Shown here in pieces: positions 1 to 5,105 of a DNA stretch of 6,506 bases. Under the pieces are notes generated by a model. It saw only the letters and a program-made list of their open reading frames with translations. It searched no databases and was not told the DNA's origin. Position 1 is the stretch's first letter, and every line of letters starts with the position of its first letter. The position numbers and the translations under genes are program-made. Origin of the DNA: an uncultured Clostridia bacterium (GTDB lineage: Bacteria > Bacillota > Clostridia > Oscillospirales > Oscillospiraceae); assembly GCA_946006895.1 (NCBI GenBank), contig CAMFZO010000087.1:1-6506 (forward strand). Reading direction: 5' to 3'.

Positions 1-171
1 TAAGGACTAAGGACTAAGAGTGAATGACTGAGGTGTCTGCTTCGCAGACAAATGAAAATTATGAACGCACTTCCAATAAAGCGCCCGTAGGGACTGGCCT
101 CCCGGACAGTCCGACTGAAAATTTGGCCTCGATGGGCAAATTTTCAGTATTATCGGGGATTTCAAAATAAG

Positions 172-206
172 AACGATTTCGGAACTCGATGTTCCGAAAT
201 CGTTTT
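172..206 (+). repeat. 14-bp hairpin with TCGAT loop, possibly terminator-like
   Basis: AACGATTTCGGAAC (172-185) and GTTCCGAAATCGTT (191-204) pair perfectly around TCGAT, followed by TTTT (203-206). A second hairpin sits just before it: ACTGAAAATTTG (114-125) with CAAATTTTCAGT (137-148), whose loop also contains CTCGATG. Both lie in the core of the 1-660 element. They may be terminators or structural parts of the repeat. Confidence 0.55.
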
Positions 207-423
207 GGGACGGGACGTTTGCGAGCGCCGCCAGTGGCGGGAGAAGCGAGCAAAAAGGTGTCGCAGCCGTTGGCGAGGTACGAGCGTTACGGATGCGGGC
301 ATACCGCTTGCCGGTGCGTGGCAGAATCAAGGCGATTGGCGAGTGTGCTTTACACACGATGACAGAGCCGCTGATTCAACAGTCGGGGACGCCGGCCCCT
401 ACGCACGATTCACCATTCCAATC

Positions 424-494
424 GTAGGGGCGGCTATCAGCCGCCCGCCAAATAGGAAACTGCAACCATTCGGGCGGCTGATAGCCGCCCCTAC
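424..494. repeat. 24-bp perfect inverted repeat, each arm itself a hairpin
   Basis: The arm at 424-447 is the exact reverse complement of the arm at 471-494, with a 23-nt spacer. Each arm starts with GTAGGGGCGG and contains GGGCGGCT-ATC-AGCCGCCC, so it folds on its own or with its partner. A third identical copy lies at 684-707 in the orientation of the second arm. Confidence 0.9.
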
Positions 495-573
495 AGGTGC
501 GGAGGTTTTTGAGCGGCACGCCAGGGTCGGCGTGCCCTACGAACGCTTTGTTGGAAGTGCGCTCACCGCCGTA

Positions 574-604
574 GGGCACGGCGACTCTGCCGTGCCGTTT
601 TTTT
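574..604 (+). terminator. GTAGGG repeat hairpin with T tract, terminator-like
   Basis: GGCACGGC (575-582) and GCCGTGCC (589-596) form an 8-bp stem with loop GACTCT, followed by G and seven T residues (598-604). This is one copy of the dispersed GTAGGG hairpin that happens to meet the criteria for an intrinsic terminator. No gene precedes it in the window, so a working role is unproven. Confidence 0.5.
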
Positions 605-639
605 ATTCGTCTGCGCAGCAGACACATCCGTTATTCACC

Positions 640-728
640 CTTAGTCCTTAGCCCTTAGCCACAAGGCTGCCTTCGGCAGCCTGCGGGCGGCTGATAGCCG
701 CCCCTACATAAGCCCTTAGCCCTAAAAA
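640..728. repeat. TTAGCCC heptamers flanking a triloop hairpin and a GTAGGGG copy
   Basis: Minus-strand TAAGG-type heptamers at 640-660 and 711-723 bracket AGGCTGCC-TTC-GGCAGCCT (664-682) and the 24-bp GTAGGGG hairpin at 684-707. The triloop hairpin sits beside the heptamer array as in the other element ends but has a different stem sequence. The stretch ends 5 bp before the terminator stem at 734. Confidence 0.75.
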
Positions 729-733
729 TATGT

Positions 734-762
734 ACGGCAGACGCGGGTGCGTCTGCCGTTTT
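734..762 (+). terminator. Terminator-like hairpin at the end of the first repeat block
   Basis: ACGGCAGACGC (734-744) and GCGTCTGCCGT (749-759) form a perfect 11-bp stem with loop GGGT, followed by TTTT (759-762). An A-rich stretch lies on the other side (AAAAATA, 724-730), so it could also work in reverse. No gene lies within 730 bp upstream on the plus strand. It either belongs to a gene left of the window, now separated by repeats, or insulates spoVAC from upstream transcription. Confidence 0.65.
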
Positions 763-981
763 CCGTATACGGTTCGCGCCGTCCATTTCCCCAATGCGGC
801 GCCCTGCGGACACAATATGGAATCAACTTGATTTTATTTGGCCGATAAAATCCCATCCGTCGATGAACGTGTTTTCCTCTGTGTCCGACCTTAGTTTGTC
901 CCGCCGATGCCGGATCATACCCACTTTTTTCGGAATATTTTCTCCGCACCGCGGGAAAATAGGAAAAAGGGGCTGATAACA
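763..981. other. spoVAC upstream region with an AT-rich palindrome
   Basis: No gene is seen. GATTTTAT (830-837) and ATAAAATC (845-852) form an 8-bp inverted repeat with spacer TTGGCCG, about 130 bp before the spoVAC start; it has no T tract and could be an operator. A convincing sigma-G promoter was not found. This stretch lacks the dispersed repeats. Confidence 0.4.
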
Positions 982-1425
982 ATGAAAATGAGCAACGCGG
1001 AATACGCCCGCTATGTGGACTCTCTGGCGCCGAAAAGCAAGTGCGTCAAAAACTGCTTCAACGCCTTTTGGATCGGCGGCCTGATCTGCACCCTGGGGCA
1101 GCTTTTGAAAAACGGCTATGTGGCCCTGGGCATGACCCACGAGATGAGCAGTACCGCCGTCAGCATCACCCTGGTGTTTCTGTCGGCTGTCCTCACCGGT
1201 TTTTCTGTCTATGACGACATCGCCAAGGTGGCAGGCGCCGGAACACTGGTGCCCATCACCGGCTTTGCCAACTCCGTCGTGGCACCGGCGGTGGAGTTTC
1301 AGACCGAGGGCATCGTCCTGGGCACCTGCGCGAAGATGTTCACCATCGCAGGTCCCGTCCTGGTCTATGGTACCGCCGCCGGCTTCCTCTACGGACTGAT
1401 CTACTGGGTCTGCTCCCTGTTCTGA
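982..1425 (+). CDS. spoVAC: Stage V sporulation protein AC (SpoVAC), forespore membrane channel protein
   Basis: The 147-residue product closely resembles SpoVAC (about 150 residues in B. subtilis). SpoVAC is an integral protein of the forespore inner membrane, reported to act as a mechanosensitive channel in dipicolinic acid uptake during sporulation and release during germination. Visible family signatures are PKSKCVKNCFNAFWIGGLIC at residues 17-36 and AGAGTLVPITGFANSVVAPA at 84-103. Hydrophobic segments lie at about 28-46, 57-76, 110-130 and 124-145, with the glycine-rich stretch between them. The ATG at 982 is chosen because AAGGGG (967-972) lies 9 bases upstream; an in-frame ATG at 988 is possible. 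The same frame is open upstream to 907, but that stretch has no family similarity. The PKS/VKNC amino end favours SpoVAC over the shorter paralogue SpoVAE. Unusually, spoVAD and spoVAE do not follow; spoIVA does. Any forespore sigma-G control is expected from the family and was not confirmed in the sequence. Confidence 0.92.
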   Translation: MKMSNAEYARYVDSLAPKSKCVKNCFNAFWIGGLICTLGQLLKNGYVALGMTHEMSSTAVSITLVFLSAVLTGFSVYDDIAKVAGAGTLVPITGFANSVVAPAVEFQTEGIVLGTCAKMFTIAGPVLVYGTAAGFLYGLIYWVCSLF

Positions 1426-1452
1426 TCCTGTCCGCGCCATCACATTTTGTCC

Positions 1453-1481
1453 GCATAGCCTCCCCCACGGGTGCATAGGAT
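1453..1481 (+). promoter_or_regulatory. Candidate sigma-E promoter of spoIVA
   Basis: GCATAG at 1453-1458 resembles the sigma-E -35 box (KMATATT). CATAGGAT at 1474-1481 matches six of eight positions of the -10 box (CATACAMT). The 15-bp spacer fits the family. Transcription would begin near 1488, leaving a leader of about 25 nt that keeps the ribosome binding site. spoIVA is a known sigma-E gene in B. subtilis; the assignment here rests on similarity by eye and the boxes are imperfect. Confidence 0.45.
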
Positions 1482-1508
1482 GTACCACGAGACTTTGGGG
1501 GAGGCTAT
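1455..1508 (+). promoter_or_regulatory. Perfect 13-bp inverted repeat hiding the spoIVA ribosome binding site
   Basis: ATAGCCTCCCCCA (1455-1467) is the exact reverse complement of TGGGGGAGGCTAT (1496-1508). The right arm contains the whole GGGGGAGG ribosome binding site of spoIVA. Inside the 28-nt loop, GGTGCAT (1470-1476) can pair with ATGTACC (1480-1486) with one G-U pair, extending the fold. No T run follows, so this is not a typical terminator. RNA that includes both arms should have its ribosome binding site paired; RNA starting near 1488 should not. Confidence 0.7.
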
Positions 1509-1512
1509 CATT

Positions 1513-2985
1513 ATGAGTAATCTCTACGCCGACATTGCCAGACGCACGGGCGGCGACATCTATATCGGGGTAGTCGGGCCGGTGCGGACGGGAAAATCCA
1601 CTTTTATCAAGCGGTTCATGGAGGAGCTGGTCATTCCGAACATCAGCGACCTGTACCAGCGGGAACGGGCCAAGGATGAGCTGCCGCAGAGCGGCTCTGG
1701 CAAGACCATCATGACCGCGGAGCCGAAATTCGTGCCGGAGGACGCGGTTCAGATCACCCCGGACGGCACATCGACCCTGTCCGTGCGGCTCATCGACTCT
1801 GTGGGCTACATGGTCAACGGGGCCATCGGTGCCATGGAAAACGGTCAGCCGCGGATGGTCACGACACCGTGGCAGGACGAACCGGTCCCCATGACGGAGG
1901 CTGCCGAGCTGGGCACCCGGAAGGTCATGGAGGACCACAGCACCGTGGGCGTGGTGGTCACCACCGACGGAAGCATCACGGACATTGCCCGTTCGGACTA
2001 CATCAGCGCCGAGGAACGGGCCATCCGGGATATGCAGGCCACGGGGAAGCCCTTTGTGGTCCTGGTGAATTCCACCCGGCCCAAATCGCCGGAGGCCCAG
2101 ACCCTGCGGGAGTACATCGCCAATACCTACGGCGTATGCGCCATTGCCGCCGACTGTCAGGCCATGAGCGAGGCGGAGCTGAAGGAGCTACTGAGCCAGC
2201 TTCTCTACGCCTTCCCCATGCGCCAGATGCAGGTATTTTTGCCGGCGTGGGTCCGGGCGCTGGAGCTGGAGCATCCGCTCAAGGCTGCCCTCTACGCAGC
2301 CCTGCGGCGCAACGCCCAGAGCATCGCCCGTCTGGCCGAGGCGGAGGTGGCCGTTGCCAAGGTGGCGGAGCTGGAGCAGGTCTGCGGCTACCGCATCCAT
2401 TCCATCGACCTGGGCACCGGCACCGTGGTCTGTGAGCTGGAATTTGACGAGGGTCTGTTCTATCAGATTCTGGGACAGCGCACCGGCTTTGAGATCGAGA
2501 ACGACGGCCAGCTTCTGTCGCTTCTGACAGCCCTGTCCGACATGAAAAAGCAGTATGACAAGATCGCCGACGCTCTAGAGGAGGTCCGGGCCACGGGCTA
2601 TGGCATCGTCATGCCCACAGCGGAGGAGCTGCGCATGGAGGTGCCGGAGATCGTCAAAAAGGGCAGCGCCTACGGGGTCAAGCTGAAGGCCAGCGCGCCC
2701 TCCATCCATATGCTCCGGGCCGACATCCAGACGGAGATCAGCCCTATGGTGGGCGACGAGCAGCAGTCGGAGGAGCTGGTCAAGTACCTGCTGGGCGAAT
2801 ATGAGGGCAACACCGAAAAGCTCTGGGAGAGCAATATTTTCGGCAAGTCGGTCTTTGAGCTGGTCAACGAGGGTCTGACCACCAAGCTGCGCCGGATGCC
2901 CGACGATGCCCGCTACAAGCTCAAGGACGCCCTGACCAAGATCATCAACGAGGGCGCCAACGGTTTGATCTGCCTGTTGGTGTAA
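1513..2985 (+). CDS. spoIVA: Stage IV sporulation protein A (SpoIVA), spore-coat basement-layer ATPase
   Basis: The 490-residue product (492 in B. subtilis) matches SpoIVA along its whole length. SpoIVA polymerises on ATP hydrolysis over the mother-cell face of the forespore membrane, anchored by SpoVM, and forms the base on which the coat assembles. The TRAFAC-type ATPase domain is amino-terminal: Walker A GPVRTGKS at residues 22-29, switch-like DELPQSGSGKTIMTAEP at 55-71, and Walker B aspartate D95 in RLIDSVGY. A middle domain and the conserved carboxyl domain follow (PSIHMLRADIQTE, then a tail ending INEGANGLICLLV). The ATG at 1513 has GGGGGAGG (1497-1504) 8 bases upstream and reproduces the family amino terminus (IARRTGGDIYIGVVG). 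An in-frame GTG at 1471 and an ATG at 1480 lack such sites. Residue 69 is alanine where B. subtilis has the second threonine of MTTEP. A candidate sigma-E promoter and a hairpin over the ribosome binding site precede it; a strong terminator follows. Confidence 0.98.
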   Translation: MSNLYADIARRTGGDIYIGVVGPVRTGKSTFIKRFMEELVIPNISDLYQRERAKDELPQSGSGKTIMTAEPKFVPEDAVQITPDGTSTLSVRLIDSVGYMVNGAIGAMENGQPRMVTTPWQDEPVPMTEAAELGTRKVMEDHSTVGVVVTTDGSITDIARSDYISAEERAIRDMQATGKPFVVLVNSTRPKSPEAQTLREYIANTYGVCAIAADCQAMSEAELKELLSQLLYAFPMRQMQVFLPAWVRALELEHPLKAALYAALRRNAQSIARLAEAEVAVAKVAELEQVCGYRIHSIDLGTGTVVCELEFDEGLFYQILGQRTGFEIENDGQLLSLLTALSDMKKQYDKIADALEEVRATGYGIVMPTAEELRMEVPEIVKKGSAYGVKLKASAPSIHMLRADIQTEISPMVGDEQQSEELVKYLLGEYEGNTEKLWESNIFGKSVFELVNEGLTTKLRRMPDDARYKLKDALTKIINEGANGLICLLV

Positions 2986-3000
2986 CCGGAATATAAATGC

Positions 3001-3038
3001 AGCAGGCGGAAACGGGAAAACCGTTTCCGCCTGCTTTT
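3001..3038 (+). terminator. Rho-independent terminator of spoIVA
   Basis: A perfect 15-bp stem (3001-3015 with 3021-3035) encloses the loop GAAAA and runs into TTTT at 3035-3038. It begins 15 bases after the spoIVA stop. The heptamer array begins only 3 bp beyond it. Confidence 0.93.
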
Positions 3039-3040
3039 CG

Positions 3041-3315
3041 TGAACAGAGAACAATGGAAAGTGGAAAGTTAAAAGTGGAAAGTGAACAGTGAACAATGAA
3101 CAGTGAATAGTGAACAAGTAATGTGTGCGCTCCGCGCACGGATGAAAAGAAAGGCCTGCTGAAGTCGGCACACCCTGCGCATGAATCGCCATCCTTGTGT
3201 AGGGGCGTATTTTATCGTAGGGCACGACGACCCCGGCGCGCCGCTATTTATATTCGTCTGCGCAGCAGACACATCCGTTATTCACTATTCACTGTTCACC
3301 GTTCACTGTTCACAA
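3041..3315. mobile_element. Composite repeat element with inverted TGAACAG arrays, between spoIVA and miaB
   Basis: Eleven heptamers run from 3041 to 3117 (consensus TGAACAG, with TGGAAAG variants in the first half). Then come hairpin GTGCGC-TCC-GCGCAC (3125-3139), a core with one truncated GTAGGGG copy (3199-3207) and one GTAGGG hairpin (3217-3242), hairpin GTCTGC-GCA-GCAGAC (3256-3270) and five inverted heptamers (3281-3315, TTCACTG type). The layout mirrors the 1-660 element but uses a different heptamer family at the ends and a shorter core. No coding sequence is credible in it. Confidence 0.7.
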
Positions 3316-3320
3316 AAAGT

Positions 3321-3377
3321 ATTTGAATCGTGCGCGGAGCGCACACCTCAGTCATTCACCCTTACTCCTTAGCCTTT
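3321..3377 (-). repeat. Solitary element end: hairpin plus TAAGG heptamers
   Basis: Read on the minus strand: heptamers of the CTAAGGAGTAAGGG type, TGAATGACTGAGGT, hairpin GTGCGC-TCC-GCGCAC (3330-3344), then GATTCAAATAC. This is one end of the composite without a partner. It directly abuts the preceding element and lies about 45 bp past the miaB stop. Its ATTCAAATAC is shared with the end at 4947-5030. Confidence 0.7.
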
Positions 3378-3422
3378 CGTCATATAACTGCCCGCGGACG
3401 GGCGCTGACCCTCTCCGGTGCC

Positions 3423-4835
3423 TCACGCCTGCCCGCAAAGCTCTCCCACCAGGCTCCAGGTGGTGCAGTCGGTGATTCTCACGTCCAGGAATTGACCGAT
3501 GAGGCTGTCGTCGCCGGAGAAGCGCACCAATCTGCCGCCGTCGGTGCGGGAGGTGAGCTGATCTCCGTCGCGGCCGTCCACCAGCACCCGGACGGTCTTG
3601 CCGATGTAGGCCCGGTGCTTTTCCTCGGAAATGCGGTTCTGCACCTCCAAAAGCCGGTCAAAGCGGCGGTTTTTGTCGGCCTTGGGGAAGGGGTCGTCCA
3701 TCTTCGCCGCGGGAGTTCCGCCCCGGGGCGAGAAAATAAAGGTAAACAGGGCGTCGTAGCGCACCTTTTCGATGAGGCGCACCGTATCCTCAAATTCCTC
3801 CTCCGTCTCGCCGGGGAAGCCCACGATGACGTCGCTGGTCAGCACCAGATCGGGCATGACGGAGCGGCCGTATTCCACCAGGGACAGGTACTGAGCGCTG
3901 TCGTAGTGGCGGTTCATGGCCTTCAAAACCCGGTCGTTGCCCGACTGGAAGGGCAGATGGAACTGCTTGCAGATCTTGGGGTATTTGGCGATGGTGTCAA
4001 AGAGCTTGTGGCTGGCGTCGCGGGGATGGGAGGTCATGAAGCGCAGGCGGAATTCGCCGGGGATCTCGGCCACCGCCGCCATCAGATCGGCAAAATCCAC
4101 ACCCAGTCCCAGATCCTTGCCGTAGGAATTGACGTTCTGACCCAGGAGGGTGATCTCCTTATAGCCGGCGGCGATCAGCTCCCGGCACTCCTTCAGAACG
4201 TCCTCCGGCTGACGGGAGCGCTCCCGTCCCCGGACGTAGGGCACGATGCAGTAGGAGCAGAAATTGTTGCAGCCGTACATGACCGACACCCAGGCCTTGA
4301 GGGAGTTGGTGCGGGAGACGGGGATGCCCTCGGCGATGGAGCCGGCGCTGTCCTCCACAGCAAAGACCCGCTTACCGGTCTTTAAGACCCGCAGCAGCAG
4401 CTCCGGAAATTCCCACAGGTGATGGGTGGAAAAGACGCCGTCCACATGGGGGTAGGAATGGCGGATCCGCTCGGACACCGCCGGCTGGCCCATCATGCAG
4501 CCGCAGAGGAAGATTTTTTGTCCGGGATGGCGGCGTTTGGTGTGGACCAGAGCGCCCACGTTGCCGAAGACCCGCTGCTCCGCGTGCTCCCGGATGGCGC
4601 AGGTGTTCAGAACGATAACGTCGGCACCCTCCTCCGTGTCGGTCAGGCCGTAGCCCGCCTCCACCAGCATACCGCGGATGCGCTCGGAATCCGCCTCATT
4701 CTGCTGGCAGCCGTAGGTATCCACAAAGGCCGTGGGAACGATGCCCCGGTCGGCCCAGTATTCTCTGATCTCGCCGCAGAATTCCGACTGACGGTGTAAT
4801 TCCTCGGGAGAAATGACGGTGGTTTTTGTCTGCAA
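3423..4835 (-). CDS. miaB: tRNA-2-methylthio-N6-dimethylallyladenosine synthase MiaB
   Basis: This 470-residue radical-SAM enzyme converts i6A at position 37 of tRNAs reading UNN codons to ms2i6A, using two 4Fe-4S clusters. The methylthiotransferase domain has its three cluster cysteines at C43 (DTYGCQQNEADSERI), C79 (LNTCAIREHAEQR) and C113 (LCGCMMGQ). The radical-SAM motif CNNFCSYC gives C189, C193 and C196, followed by VPYVRGRERSR. A TRAM RNA-binding domain occupies about 411-470. Length and motif order are those of a complete MiaB. The start is taken as TTG at 4833-4835 because AAAGGAGG lies 8 bases upstream (4844-4851 on the plus strand). The open frame runs on to 4928, but those codons are repeat DNA with no family similarity. 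The gene is convergent with spoIVA. Clostridial miaB often precedes mutS; here repeats follow instead. I see no good terminator after the stop. Confidence 0.97.
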   Translation of the reverse strand: MQTKTTVISPEELHRQSEFCGEIREYWADRGIVPTAFVDTYGCQQNEADSERIRGMLVEAGYGLTDTEEGADVIVLNTCAIREHAEQRVFGNVGALVHTKRRHPGQKIFLCGCMMGQPAVSERIRHSYPHVDGVFSTHHLWEFPELLLRVLKTGKRVFAVEDSAGSIAEGIPVSRTNSLKAWVSVMYGCNNFCSYCIVPYVRGRERSRQPEDVLKECRELIAAGYKEITLLGQNVNSYGKDLGLGVDFADLMAAVAEIPGEFRLRFMTSHPRDASHKLFDTIAKYPKICKQFHLPFQSGNDRVLKAMNRHYDSAQYLSLVEYGRSVMPDLVLTSDVIVGFPGETEEEFEDTVRLIEKVRYDALFTFIFSPRGGTPAAKMDDPFPKADKNRRFDRLLEVQNRISEEKHRAYIGKTVRVLVDGRDGDQLTSRTDGGRLVRFSGDDSLIGQFLDVRITDCTTWSLVGELCGQA

Positions 4836-4843
4836 GGGAGAAG

Positions 4844-4851
4844 CCTCCTTT
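4844..4851 (-). promoter_or_regulatory. miaB ribosome binding site that fixes the TTG start
   Basis: Read on the minus strand this is AAAGGAGG, a near-perfect match to the anti-Shine-Dalgarno sequence, followed by 8 bases and then TTG. No ATG or GTG lies at a suitable distance, so it decides the start of miaB. Confidence 0.85.
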
Positions 4852-4878
4852 GAAAGTAATTCGATGTGGATGGAAAAA

Positions 4879-5105
4879 TGAACAGTGAATCGTCGTAGGG
4901 CACGTCGACCCCGGCGCGCCGTCCGCACAGCGCCAGAAGCAAAGAATGAACAGTGAATAGTGAATAGTGAACAGTGAATAGTGAATAGTGAATAACTGAG
5001 GTGTCTGCTTCGCAGACAAATTCAAATACGCGGCACGCCCGGTGGTCGTGCCCTACGACGCCAAACAGCACCTGCATCCGTAGGGCACGACGACTCTGTC
5101 GTGCC
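4879..5105. repeat. Repeat block upstream of miaB: heptamer array, end hairpin, GTAGGG hairpins
   Basis: Two heptamers (4879-4892) precede a GTAGGG hairpin (4895-4920). Seven uninterrupted TGAATAG/TGAACAG heptamers follow (4947-4995), then CTGAGGT, hairpin GTCTGC-TTC-GCAGAC (5003-5017) and ATTCAAATAC. Two GTAGGG hairpins in opposite orientations follow at 5032-5056 and 5080-5105. The block begins about 30 bp upstream of the miaB ribosome binding site, so the miaB promoter must lie within or beyond repeat DNA. I see no matching right end. Confidence 0.75.

Larger units (their letters stand above)
1..660. mobile_element. Composite repeat element with heptamer/hairpin inverted ends, non-coding
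   Basis: The left end (1 to about 56) has TAAGGAC heptamers, then TGAATGACTGAGGT, the triloop hairpin TGTCTGC-TTC-GCAGACA (34-50) and AAATGAAA. The right end (about 605-660), read on the minus strand, has the same order: CTAAGGACTAAGG, TGAATAACGGATGT, GTCTGC-TGC-GCAGAC (609-623), GAATAAAA. Over about 51 aligned positions I count 7 mismatches. The interior holds the two TCGAT-loop hairpins and six GTAGGG hairpins. Positions 205-390 contain nothing I recognise: no protein similarity, and only short stems such as CCGCC-AGT-GGCGG at 228-240. Open frames across the element are made of repeat sequence and I do not call them genes. The left boundary may lie outside the window, so no target duplication can be read. 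It is MITE-like in form; that is inference. Confidence 0.6.

Noticed and set aside
7..357. Open reading frame of 116 codons on the minus strand
   Set aside because: It is made of repeat-element sequence and its composition follows the inverted repeats; no domain is recognisable.
205..651. Open reading frame of 148 codons on the plus strand
   Set aside because: It runs through GTAGGG hairpins, an end hairpin and heptamers, has no family similarity and no good ribosome binding site.
906..940. Sigma-G promoter for spoVAC around CATACCC
   Set aside because: Only part of the -10 box matches and no acceptable -35 box is present at the right distance.
1455..1508. The spoIVA leader hairpin as a terminator of spoVAC
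   Set aside because: The stem is followed by CATTATG and not a T run, so intrinsic termination is unlikely.
1471..1512. Earlier spoIVA starts (GTG 1471, ATG 1480)
   Set aside because: Neither has a ribosome binding site, and the extra residues are absent from SpoIVA relatives; GGGGGAGG points to 1513.
3385..3400. miaB terminator at GCCCG-TCCG-CGGGC
   Set aside because: The stem is 5 bp with no following T run on the minus strand.
3330..4385. Long plus-strand frame of 351 codons
   Set aside because: It is antisense to miaB, whose cluster cysteines and TRAM domain are unmistakable; the frame is a by-product of GC-rich codon usage.
4836..4928. Longer amino terminus for miaB from a start at 4928
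   Set aside because: The extra 31 codons are repeat DNA, and the strong ribosome binding site at 4844-4851 lies inside them, pointing to the TTG at 4835.
4947..4995. CRISPR array
   Set aside because: Units are 7 bp, contiguous and without unique spacers; the dispersed hairpins are in mixed orientation and irregularly spaced, with no cas genes.
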